A stretch of DNA of 64,000 nucleotides, from contig JAUMWX010000004.1 in the NCBI GenBank assembly GCA_030529425.1, positions 1-64,000 of the forward strand. The letters are read 5' to 3'. The notes under the pieces are model-generated. The model did not search any database. It was not told the DNA's origin and saw only the letters and a list, made by a program, of their open reading frames with translations. The stretch comes from Tissierellia bacterium. GTDB lineage: Bacteria > Bacillota > Clostridia > Tissierellales > Peptoniphilaceae. Positions within the stretch are counted from its first letter, which is position 1, and each line of letters opens with the position of its first letter. The position numbers were made by a program, and so were the translations under genes. Shown here piece after piece: positions 57,101 to 64,000 of the stretch.

Positions 57101-58365
57101 AAAGGTCTTTCCGGATTTACCAACTCTTGATATTCATCTATTATTTTTCCGTTTCTTATCTTTACTGCGCCTATCTCCGTTATTCTGTCGTTAAACTTCG
57201 ACAATCCCGTGGTTTCTATATCAAATACAACTATATCTTTGTCGGATAAACTCAAATCATAGTAATTCGTCAATATAGATAGCTCACTGTCCAAAAGTTT
57301 CGCATCCATTCCCAAATTCAGTTTTATGCCGGCCTTTTTAGCTTTGTTATATATTTCAGGATACGCCTGAACATTGTATAAATCAGTTATTCCAAATGAA
57401 TTATGCTCCCATGATTTTAGAGTATTAACTAAATCCTGAACATCCACCAAGCCTTCAAGCATAGAATACTTGGAATGAATATTAAACTCTATCCTTTTAA
57501 GCTTAGCTTCATCTTTTTTGTTTTCAAGTTTTGATTCAACTATAGTAAATACGGATAACAATGATGTTTTTTCGTAATCGTCATATTTGTATAGTCCGGA
57601 TACTTCGACAACCATTCCGTTTCTAAATTCTTCAAAAGATTTTAAATCATTTTCTCTCACAATAGTTTTACATCTTACGGCATAGCTGCCGTCATCCAAG
57701 TCAAATGATATAACTGTACCTATTTTTACGGTTCTTTGTTCATATTCATAAACCGTTCCCTTAATTTTTACTTTATGATTTTCAACAATATTTTCTATTG
57801 ATGTTATTTCTTTCGGGATATCTTTTAAAAATCCGTAAGTAAATAATTTTTCTCTTGATTCGCTTACAGAAGAACTCGCTTTAACAACCTGTTTCTGAAT
57901 TTGATTTTCTTTTCTCTCTTCAATTATTCGTATCGCATTCTCAAATTCTTCACTTTTTTCCTCTCTATAGTCAATCTCAATATCCAATGATTTAAGAAAA
58001 TCCAAAACCTTTTCAAAATTAGGGCTTTGATTCAACACATCCTTAAACATTAGATCATTTAGTATAAATACACATTTGCGATTGCTCTCTAAAAGTGAAG
58101 TATCGATGTCAATATTAATTTCAATACCGGATTTAAACTTATCAAATACAGTTTCAAAGTCTAAAACTCTTATCTCAATTGAAGTATTCAAATCTTTGAG
58201 TTTTTCTTTTATATATGATGATATTTGAGTCATTTTATCACTTATTCTCATATCATTCATATCAATTATTATTTTATTTTCACCTTTAAAAAACGAAACT
58301 TTATCAAGCACAAGTTTCGTTTCATATTTTCTATTAACTTCAGATATTAAATCAATAAATTTCAT
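54184..58365 (-). CDS. polC: DNA polymerase III alpha subunit, PolC type
   Basis: The 1393-residue replicative polymerase has an OB-fold, a split PHP domain, and an inserted 3'-5' exonuclease (VVFDIETTGLSKFNDR, HNSEFDMGF, HRASDDARATAMV). A zinc cluster (CPKCKNSDF, CPKCGSKY) and the polymerase core (EPDIDLNF) follow. This form is typical of low-GC Gram-positives. It follows rseP by 11 bases; ispG is not present between them. Confidence 0.98.
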   Translation of the reverse strand: MKFIDLISEVNRKYETKLVLDKVSFFKGENKIIIDMNDMRISDKMTQISSYIKEKLKDLNTSIEIRVLDFETVFDKFKSGIEINIDIDTSLLESNRKCVFILNDLMFKDVLNQSPNFEKVLDFLKSLDIEIDYREEKSEEFENAIRIIEERKENQIQKQVVKASSSVSESREKLFTYGFLKDIPKEITSIENIVENHKVKIKGTVYEYEQRTVKIGTVISFDLDDGSYAVRCKTIVRENDLKSFEEFRNGMVVEVSGLYKYDDYEKTSLLSVFTIVESKLENKKDEAKLKRIEFNIHSKYSMLEGLVDVQDLVNTLKSWEHNSFGITDLYNVQAYPEIYNKAKKAGIKLNLGMDAKLLDSELSILTNYYDLSLSDKDIVVFDIETTGLSKFNDRITEIGAVKIRNGKIIDEYQELVNPERPLSQFIIDLTGITNEMLSDKRKIREILPEFLDFCKDCLLSAHNSEFDMGFIIENARQLGIDFKPIYFDTLYLARGLNPNLKNHKLDTLSKHYQVKLLNHHRASDDARATAMVLIKMFEELEKKNIKFDENINSIPTEYPLSKNNRQYGILLVQNKVGLKNLYTIVSKSSLEHLSFTPGVPFSLLEKYREGILVGTGNYNSKLFDLISLGYPYEIYSKVAEKFDFLRVTPKDFSNYLISENYIRDEIHLQEINKKIIELGENLNKLVVATGDVYYIEPQDYVYKNILTNYPRKRFTENSGCFYLKTTEEMLENFDYLPEDERFEVVVNNTHKLDELIENISPIADGTFPPEIENADKILTDTAFKRAREIYGENLPEEVESRLKRELDSIIGNGYATLYIIAQKLVRKSNDDGYLVGSRGSVGSSFAATMADITEVNPLSPHYVCPKCKNSDFKVPKEFATGVDLPDKNCPKCGSKYNKDGYDIPFEVFLGFEGDKEPDIDLNFASVYQAKIHKYTETLFGNKKVFRAGTLGTIAEKTAIGMARKYKEFYPEDDKVRLDYANLNRVKRKIVGVKRTTGQHAGGLIIVPDDKDIEDFTPVQYPADQANTGIITTHFDYHAIDTNLLKLDLLGHNAPTIVRMLSDQSGIDAISIDLSDKDTMSIFNNTDKLNIVHDYTNIKSGSLGIPEFGTGFVREMLKDTKPTTFGELVRISGLSHGTDVWLNNAQTLISDGTCTLKEAICTRDDIMNYLIAKKLPSKHAFDIMEQVRKGKGLKDIDIEVMKEKKVPQWYIDSCIKIKYMFPKAHAVAYVMMAYRIAFYKVHHPEYFYSTYFTNKIADFQYSPIANGLEFLTSYIKEYMKSEGFERDDKFYCLELGEEMLARDIKMLKVDLYKSHPENFTVPEKGAILPPLMAVENVSQAIANSIADAREQGEFISVEDFKSRTKINKTALQSLENAGLLNGMQITNQIDFFSM

Positions 58366-58376
58366 ATAAGCCCTAC

Positions 58377-59375
58377 TTACTTAAATATAAACAATACATC
58401 TTTGACTGAAACTACAAGAATCAATGCCATTAGGGCAATAAAGCCGACAATGGTTATTGTTTGTTCAAATTTTTTATTAATCGGTTTTCCGATTATCGCT
58501 TCGACAATAATGAACAATAATTTAGAACCGTCCAATGCCGGTATAGGTAACAAATTGAAGAAACCTAAATTTATTGATATTATTGCAGTGAACATCAGTA
58601 TTGTGTTTAAACCATATTTTACATTTTCCCCAACAACTTTGATTACTCCTATCGGTCCGGAAAGTTCTTTGAATGATACATTTCCGGTAAATAGTCCTGT
58701 TAAGGCATTCCAAGTTATAACTACTATTTCTTTAATTTCAACGAAAGAATGTTTAACTATATTTAAAAAACCATACTCTCTGTTAAACTCTATACCTATT
58801 AGATAATGTCCTTCCACTTGTTTAGGTTTAACCTTGAGAGAAATATTATTTTCCCCTCTCAAAACCTCAATATTTACCTCTTTTCCCTCTGACTCATTAA
58901 TCTTTTTCAAAAAATCTTTTTGAGATTTAATATGATTATCATCAACTTTTAGTATAATATCATCTTTTTGAAGTCCTGCTTCAATTGCGGGATAGTTCTC
59001 GATAACATTGGAGATCGATGTTGAAGGTATGCCAATTCTGCTAAATATAATCAAAAACAGCACAAAGGCAGTTAAGAAATTCATAAAAGGTCCGGCTAGA
59101 ATAGTAATAAATCTAGCCAATTTCGAAGAATTATTAAATCCTCTTTCATCTTCAGATTCCTCATCCTCACCTTCCATTGATACATATCCACCTATCGGTA
59201 ATGCTCTCAATGAATATTTTGTTTCTCCTTTTTGCTTACTATATATAGAAGGACCCATTCCTATAGAAAACTCATTTACTTTAATATTTGAAGACTTGGC
59301 TCCGATAAAATGTCCCAGTTCGTGAAATGTAATCAAAAACATGAACATCAGTAAACCTATAATTACTCCTACCAT
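58377..59375 (-). CDS. rseP: RIP metalloprotease RseP (site-2 protease)
   Basis: The 332-residue membrane protease has the zinc site FHELGHFIGA in helix 1. A central PDZ domain (about 110-190) is followed by the second metal ligand in LLPIPALDGSKLL. It cleaves membrane-embedded regulators. It follows cdsA by nine bases with no dxr gene between them. Confidence 0.95.
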   Translation of the reverse strand: MVGVIIGLLMFMFLITFHELGHFIGAKSSNIKVNEFSIGMGPSIYSKQKGETKYSLRALPIGGYVSMEGEDEESEDERGFNNSSKLARFITILAGPFMNFLTAFVLFLIIFSRIGIPSTSISNVIENYPAIEAGLQKDDIILKVDDNHIKSQKDFLKKINESEGKEVNIEVLRGENNISLKVKPKQVEGHYLIGIEFNREYGFLNIVKHSFVEIKEIVVITWNALTGLFTGNVSFKELSGPIGVIKVVGENVKYGLNTILMFTAIISINLGFFNLLPIPALDGSKLLFIIVEAIIGKPINKKFEQTITIVGFIALMALILVVSVKDVLFIFK

Positions 59376-59384
59376 TATTAACTC

Positions 59385-60161
59385 CTATATAATTAACACA
59401 AGCAAGTATACGATCGGCGTAATCAGAAGTATGGAGTCAAACCTGTCCATAACTCCTCCATGTCCGATAAAAATTACACCGTAATCCTTAATATTTGCTT
59501 TTCTTTTAATAAACGACGCCACTAAATCCCCTACTTGAGAAAGTATAGACGCCATGATTGAAAATAGATAAATCAGACCGCTATGTTCAATTTTAAAAAT
59601 AGATACAAATACATAGGTAAAAATCAGTCCTCCAAGTATGCCGCCCATCGATCCTTCAACAGTTTTCTTTGGAGACAATCTTTCAATCAACTTATGTTTA
59701 CCCATTGTAATTCCAACGAAATAAGCCATTGTGTCCGTGGAACTTGCTATTCCAAAAACATATAATGCCCATTTTATATCTTTAATAGTCAATAAAAAAT
59801 AATATGGCACAGTCAAATAGATTAGCAAAAAAGCATTTCCGAATAAACTATGCATGCTTCCCTCTTTTGAAAATATTAAAATCATAAGTAAAAGCACTAT
59901 ATATATAGACATAATCGGAACTATAAATTGAAGGTCAATGAGGTAACCTAAGCATAAAATCAAAGTATTAATAGAGTATGCAAGATATTTATTTGGAGCA
60001 TAGTGAATTTTAGACAAAGCGTTGGACATTTCATAAATAGCTATATTCGAAAATACAAGCAGACCTATTAACAGATAAAATCTATTTGTCAAGGTCATAC
60101 CGAACACCAATAAAACCAAGATAATTCCCGTTATAATTCTTTTTATTAAATTATTAAGCAT
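59385..60161 (-). CDS. cdsA: phosphatidate cytidylyltransferase
   Basis: The 258-residue membrane protein makes CDP-diacylglycerol from phosphatidate and CTP. About eight hydrophobic helices are present. The signature is SPKKTVEGSMGG with the terminal KDYGVIFIGHGGVMDRFDS. It overlaps uppS by eight bases. Confidence 0.95.
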   Translation of the reverse strand: MLNNLIKRIITGIILVLLVFGMTLTNRFYLLIGLLVFSNIAIYEMSNALSKIHYAPNKYLAYSINTLILCLGYLIDLQFIVPIMSIYIVLLLMILIFSKEGSMHSLFGNAFLLIYLTVPYYFLLTIKDIKWALYVFGIASSTDTMAYFVGITMGKHKLIERLSPKKTVEGSMGGILGGLIFTYVFVSIFKIEHSGLIYLFSIMASILSQVGDLVASFIKRKANIKDYGVIFIGHGGVMDRFDSILLITPIVYLLVLII

Positions 60162-60885
60162 TCAACCCTCCGAATCTTCTATTTCTTCTCAAAAATTCTA
60201 AAATCGCTTTTTCCAACTCAATTCTGTCAAAATCAGGCCATAAAACATCTGTAAAATAAAACTCCGAATATGCCAACTGATATAACATAAAATTTGATAA
60301 TCTCAGTTCTCCGCCGGTTCTTATTAATAAGTCCGGATCAGGCATATCGTAGGTGTACATATATGAGCTGATTAATTTTTCAGATATGTCTTCAATTTTA
60401 ATCTTCTTGTTTTCCAAATCTTGATGTATGGACTTAAATGCCGACACTATTTCATCTCTTGATCCGTAATTAAGTCCTATATTAAGTACCAGACCTGTGT
60501 TATTTTTAGTCTTATTTAATGCATATTCAACAGCTTTCCTATTGATAATCGGAAGTTTCGTAATATCACCCATGATATTCAGTTTAATATTTTTACTATG
60601 AAGCCTGTTCAATTCCCTGCTTATAAATTTATTTAGCAGGGACATGATTTTACTTACTTCAGTTTTCGGTCTTTTCCAATTCTCTGTAGAAAAAGCGTAT
60701 AAGCTGAGATATTTTATACCCAATTCATCACAAGCTTCGGTAATATCTATAACGGTTTCCGATCCGACTTTATGCCCTTCCGTACGACTTAGATCTCTTG
60801 CACTGGCCCATCTTCCGTTACCATCCATTATTATTGCGATATGTTTAATTGAAGCTTCTCTAATCAAATTTTTTATCCCAGCCAT
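60154..60885 (-). CDS. uppS: undecaprenyl-diphosphate synthase
   Basis: The 243-residue cis-prenyltransferase makes the C55 lipid carrier. Hallmarks are IIMDGNGRWASARDLSR, SLYAFSTENWKRP and LLIRTGGELRLSNFML. The gene lies 11 bases after frr. Confidence 0.97.
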   Translation of the reverse strand: MAGIKNLIREASIKHIAIIMDGNGRWASARDLSRTEGHKVGSETVIDITEACDELGIKYLSLYAFSTENWKRPKTEVSKIMSLLNKFISRELNRLHSKNIKLNIMGDITKLPIINRKAVEYALNKTKNNTGLVLNIGLNYGSRDEIVSAFKSIHQDLENKKIKIEDISEKLISSYMYTYDMPDPDLLIRTGGELRLSNFMLYQLAYSEFYFTDVLWPDFDRIELEKAILEFLRRNRRFGGLNA

Positions 60886-60896
60886 ATGTCACCCTA

Positions 60897-61454
60897 TTAA
60901 ACTTCCATCAATTCCTTTTCTTTATCCTTAGTTACTTCATCTATTTTTTTGATAAAGTTATCTATTAAATCTTGAATTTCAGATTCCAATACTTTTTTTT
61001 CATCCTCTGAAATATCTCCTTCTTTTTCAGCCCTCTTAGCTTGTTCCATCATATCTCTTCTGATATTTCTAACTCCAACCTTAGATTGCTCCGCTCTTTT
61101 CTTAACTTCTTTAACTAGATCCTTTCTTCTGTCCTCGGTTAGTTCAGGAAATGGTAATCTTATCAATTTTCCGTCATTTGAAGGATTAATTCCCAACTCT
61201 GAAGCTATAATAGCCTTTTCAATGTCTTTAAGTGCACTTCCGTCCCAAGGTTGTACAACTAAAAGTCTGGCTTCAGGAACCGTAATCGTAGCCGCTTGCT
61301 TAATCGGTGTGCTTACTCCGTAATAATTGAAATGGATATTTTCAACTAATTGAGGATTAGCTCTGCCCGCTCTTATAGTTCCCAAATTATCTTTAAATCC
61401 TTTAAGATGTTCTTCTAAAACAAGTTTATTTTCTTTAATTAAATTATTTATCAT
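60897..61454 (-). CDS. frr: ribosome recycling factor
   Basis: The 185-residue protein has [41 protein letters not shown] and VRNIRRD. It splits post-termination ribosomes with EF-G. It overlaps pyrH by 11 bases. Confidence 0.98.
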   Translation of the reverse strand: MINNLIKENKLVLEEHLKGFKDNLGTIRAGRANPQLVENIHFNYYGVSTPIKQAATITVPEARLLVVQPWDGSALKDIEKAIIASELGINPSNDGKLIRLPFPELTEDRRKDLVKEVKKRAEQSKVGVRNIRRDMMEQAKRAEKEGDISEDEKKVLESEIQDLIDNFIKKIDEVTKDKEKELMEV

Positions 61455-62175
61455 GTTTTCCCCCTACTAAAGTACCAATTTTTTCACCTTTAATAACTCT
61501 AACCAGATTATAAGGATCATCTATACCGAATACTATCAACGGCATATTATTATCCATACACAGAGATGTAGCGGAAGCATCCATTACACCAAGATTTAAA
61601 TTCAAAATATCTTTGTAAGAAAGATGTTCGAATTTTTTTGCATCACTATATTTATTCGGGTCCTTGTCATAAATTGCGTCAGTTCCTTTTTTTCCTAACA
61701 AAATACAATCCGCATTAATTTCTAACGCTCTCAAAGCTGCAGTAGTATCTGTAGAAAAATATGGTCTTCCGGTACCTGCTGCAAAAATGACAACTCTTCC
61801 TTTTTCAATATGTCTTATAGCTCGTCTAACAATAAACGGTTCAGCCACTTCATTCATAGATATAGCCGTAAGAACTCTGGTATCTACACCTATATTCTCC
61901 AATGATGCCTGTATTCTCAAGGAATTCATAACCGTACCAAGCATTCCTATATTGTCAGATGCAGTTCTGTCCATTATAGAGGCATCTCTTCCTCTCCAAA
62001 AGTTTCCGCCACCTACAACGATACCTATCTGAGTTCCCAATGAATGTGCTTCTTTGATAACTTCACATATTCTTGCGATAGTTTCATCATCCATACCAAA
62101 ACCTTTGTTACCCGCTAAGGCTTCTCCACTTAATTTGATTAATACCCTTTTGTTTATAAACATATCCATCTCCAT
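61444..62175 (-). CDS. pyrH: UMP kinase
   Basis: The 243-residue enzyme converts UMP to UDP. It has [43 protein letters not shown] and the uridylate kinase C-terminus. ATGs at 62175 and 62169 are both possible. Confidence 0.98.
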   Translation of the reverse strand: MEMDMFINKRVLIKLSGEALAGNKGFGMDDETIARICEVIKEAHSLGTQIGIVVGGGNFWRGRDASIMDRTASDNIGMLGTVMNSLRIQASLENIGVDTRVLTAISMNEVAEPFIVRRAIRHIEKGRVVIFAAGTGRPYFSTDTTAALRALEINADCILLGKKGTDAIYDKDPNKYSDAKKFEHLSYKDILNLNLGVMDASATSLCMDNNMPLIVFGIDDPYNLVRVIKGEKIGTLVGGKHDK

Positions 62176-62181
62176 ATAGTA

Positions 62182-62206
62182 AAAGAGAACAAAAATTGTT
62201 CTCTTT
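62182..62206 (-). terminator. hairpin between tsf and pyrH
   Basis: An 11-bp stem AAAGAGAACAA / TTGTTCTCTTT with a 3-base loop lies just after the tsf stop, followed by TACTATAT. It may reduce expression of pyrH relative to tsf. Confidence 0.6.
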
Positions 62207-62211
62207 AATTA

Positions 62212-62880
62212 TTATAAATTCATTTGACTTGCTACTTCAGCTGCAAAATCTTCGTTTTTCTTTTCCAAACCTTCACCAACTTCAAATCTTTGGAATCTTC
62301 TAATAACTATATTTTCACCGATTTTAGCGATTAGGTCTTTTAAAATTTTATCAACTGTAACATCAGGATCTTTAATAAATGGTTGCTCCAATAAACAAAT
62401 TTCAGCAAAGAACTTTGTAAGTCTTCCTTCAACTTTCTTTTCAGCAATCATTTTCTTTTTGTCTTCAGGCATATTTGCATTGGCTTCATTCAAAGCTTGG
62501 TGTAACAAAATTTCTTTTTCTTTTTCAACTTGTTCAGCAGGCACATCCTCTCTTGATACATATTTCGGATTAGCTGCCGCAACTTGCATGCATATATCTT
62601 TTACAAATGATTTAAATTCTTCATTTTTAGCAACGAAGTCCGTTTCAGAGTTAACTTCAACAATAGCTCCTATTCTTCCGCTGTGAATATAAGAATCTAC
62701 AAGTCCCTCAGCAGTAATTCTGCCTGCTTTTTTAGCTGTTTTAGCCAAACCTTGCTCTCTTAAATATTCAATTGCCTTTTCCATGTTTCCGTCTGTTTCA
62801 ACCAATGCCTTCTTTGCATCCATCATCCCAGCGCCTGTGATATCTCTTAATTCTTTTACTTGACTTGCAGTAATTGCCAT
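62212..62880 (-). CDS. tsf: elongation factor Ts
   Basis: The 222-residue protein exchanges nucleotide on EF-Tu. The N-terminal UBA-like region has [16 protein letters not shown], followed by the core [15 protein letters not shown]. This is the short form common in clostridia. It follows rpsB across a hairpin. Confidence 0.98.
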   Translation of the reverse strand: MAITASQVKELRDITGAGMMDAKKALVETDGNMEKAIEYLREQGLAKTAKKAGRITAEGLVDSYIHSGRIGAIVEVNSETDFVAKNEEFKSFVKDICMQVAAANPKYVSREDVPAEQVEKEKEILLHQALNEANANMPEDKKKMIAEKKVEGRLTKFFAEICLLEQPFIKDPDVTVDKILKDLIAKIGENIVIRRFQRFEVGEGLEKKNEDFAAEVASQMNL

Positions 62881-62903
62881 GATTTCCTCCTCATATATTA
62901 AAA

Positions 62904-62934
62904 GGTAGAAAGTAGAAATATTCTACATCCTACC
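62904..62934 (-). terminator. attenuator-like hairpin between rpsB and tsf
   Basis: On the minus strand GGTAGGATGTAGAA pairs with TTCTACTTTCTACC (14 positions, one mismatch, loop of 3), followed by TTTTAATAT. It probably tunes rpsB to tsf expression. Confidence 0.6.
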
Positions 62935-62946
62935 TCAACTTTATTT

Positions 62947-63744
62947 TTATTCTTCAACTTCTTCAACTTTTTGAGTGTTTTCTGATTCCTCAACAAGTTC
63001 TTCAAATGATTCTTCAACTTCAGTTTCTTCAACTTCTTTTACTTCTTCAGCATTAAATTGTTCGCCTTGTTTAGCTTCAATTACAGCATCAGCCATAGCA
63101 GCCGTTATTAACTTAACCGCTCTGATAGCATCGTCATTTCCAGGTATAGGGAAATCCAAGTCATCAGGATCACAGTTTGTATCAACTATACCTACAACAG
63201 GAATTCCAAGCTTGTGAGCTTCGCTAACAGCTATATATTCTTTCTTAGGATCAACTACAAACAATACATCAGGTATTCTAGGCATATCCTTAATTCCACC
63301 AAGATATTGTTCCAACTTGGCCAATTCTTTTTCTAATTGAATTACTTCTTTCTTCGGAAGCAAGTCGTAAGTTCCGTCCTCAGCCATAGTTTCAATTTCT
63401 CTTAGTCTGTTAATTGATTTTTTAATTGTTTTGTAGTTTGTCAACATACCGCCCAACCATCTTTGGTTAACGAAATATTGACCACATCTCTTAGCTTCAA
63501 ATTCAATAGCATCTTGTGCCTGTTTTTTAGTACCTACAAATAGTACTACTCCATCTTCTTGAGCATATTCTTTAATTGCTTCATATGCTTCATCAACTTT
63601 CTTTACAGTTTTTTGTAAATCGATAATGTAAATACCGTTTCTTTCTGTAAAGATAAATTTTGACATTTTAGGGTTCCATCTTCTTGTTTGGTGACCGAAG
63701 TGTACCCCAGCCTCTAAAAGGGCTTTCATTGATATTACTGACAT
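62947..63744 (-). CDS. rpsB: 30S ribosomal protein S2
   Basis: From ATG 63744 (GGAGG six bases upstream) the protein begins [19 protein letters not shown] and has 265 residues. Other family parts are [16 protein letters not shown] and [12 protein letters not shown] Glu-rich tail of about 35 residues follows the S2 core. The open frame continues upstream but without family sequence. Confidence 0.97.
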   Translation of the reverse strand: MSVISMKALLEAGVHFGHQTRRWNPKMSKFIFTERNGIYIIDLQKTVKKVDEAYEAIKEYAQEDGVVLFVGTKKQAQDAIEFEAKRCGQYFVNQRWLGGMLTNYKTIKKSINRLREIETMAEDGTYDLLPKKEVIQLEKELAKLEQYLGGIKDMPRIPDVLFVVDPKKEYIAVSEAHKLGIPVVGIVDTNCDPDDLDFPIPGNDDAIRAVKLITAAMADAVIEAKQGEQFNAEEVKEVEETEVEESFEELVEESENTQKVEEVEE

Positions 63745-63843
63745 TTTTTCCTCCGTGTTTTTCTTCCATTTCCTTCTATCAAAAAACTCAAAAAAAGAGC
63801 ACACAATTGATAATTCAGAAATGTGTAATATTTTTACTGATTA

Positions 63844-63872
63844 AGTATACCATAACTATACATATTTAACAA
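63844..63872 (-). promoter_or_regulatory. promoter of rpsB-tsf-pyrH-frr operon
   Basis: On the minus strand TTGTTA (63872-63867), 17 bases, then TATACT (63849-63844) preceded by TGG. A leader of about 95 bases follows, with an ACACA/TGTGT hairpin and a TCTTTTTTT tract near 63790-63826 that may be an attenuator. Confidence 0.65.
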
Positions 63873-63879
63873 GTATATT

Positions 63880-64000
63880 CTATTCTATTTCTTTGGCTGA
63901 AATATAGCCGTTTTTACTCTCTGAAGAGCGTATCGCATCAAGTATGGATTCTTCCATGGCTTCAACTCCCATAGTTAATATCAAATCAATACTTGCAACC
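63880..64000 (-). CDS. C-terminal end of an unidentified protein (cut by window edge)
   Basis: The minus-strand frame from the window edge to TAG (63882-63880) encodes 39 residues ending in SSESKNGYISAKEIE. CodY often occupies this place before rpsB in Firmicutes, but this tail does not match the CodY C-terminus I know. Not identified. Confidence 0.6.
   Translation of the reverse strand, partial: VASIDLILTMGVEAMEESILDAIRSSESKNGYISAKEIE

Noticed and set aside
1..64000. CRISPR arrays, rRNA or intact insertion sequences
   Set aside because: No spaced direct repeats, rRNA stretches or complete transposase genes were seen on reading both strands.

Overview
The window is AT-rich DNA with a dense run of housekeeping genes, almost all on the minus strand. 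Gram-positive hallmarks are PolC-type replicase, RNase Y, RqcH/NFACT, PASTA kinase PrkC with its PP2C phosphatase, YlxR/RnpM, and PC4-like YdbC. Together with a fibre-like surface adhesin and no visible sporulation genes, these suggest a low-GC Firmicute. My best guess is an anaerobic coccus of the Tissierellia/Peptoniphilaceae type, inferred from gene content and sequence style and not proven.

Layout. 1-2912: 5' part of a large secreted surface protein (signal peptide, adhesin head, two Cna_B-like domains, then Spy0128/FctA-like repeats), cut by the window edge. 3287-6898: greA-lysS behind a consensus promoter, then an HD hydrolase, a metallophosphoesterase and a PC4-like protein preceded by a 29-bp palindrome. 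6982-7552: apparently decayed coding DNA. 7597-10683: a three-gene membrane module matching Bacillus YdjI/YdjG/YdjH. 10844-13075: plus-strand NSS transporter, recX and a GIY-YIG protein. 13084-27623: operon yicC-gmk-rpoZ-coaBC-priA-def-fmt-yugP-rsmB-rlmN-stp-prkC-rsgA-rpe-thiN. 27745-29481: rqcH on the plus strand. 29527-34937: ftsK-pgsA-recA-rny. 35048-43982: an accessory seven-gene operon. 44403-54070: rimP-nusA-ylxR-infB-rbfA-nrnA-truB-ribF and rpsO-pnp. 54184-63744: rpsB-tsf-pyrH-frr-uppS-cdsA-rseP-polC.

The candidate undescribed system is the tightly overlapping operon at 35048-43982. Transcription order is GNAT acyltransferase (YghO-like), PP-loop ATPase with zinc-type cysteines, half-length UbiA-like membrane protein, PEP-synthase/rifampin-phosphotransferase-like enzyme, BtaA-like (DUF3419) SAM aminocarboxypropyl transferase, OleC-like AMP ligase, and long-chain acyl-CoA-synthetase-like AMP ligase. 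It sits between the pnp terminator and ftsK. The enzymes suggest synthesis of an acylated, aminocarboxypropyl-bearing lipid or lipid-like metabolite; the product is unknown.

Other notable points are two apparent non-AUG/GUG/UUG starts behind strong Shine-Dalgarno sequences (AUU for rsmB, AUA for recA). The MEP-pathway genes dxr and ispG are missing from their usual places around rseP. A promoter overlaps the 29-bp palindrome before the PC4-like gene. A terminator-like hairpin lies in the rimP-nusA leader.

No tRNA, rRNA, CRISPR array or intact insertion sequence was recognised. All functional calls come from reading motifs by eye; no database search was run.
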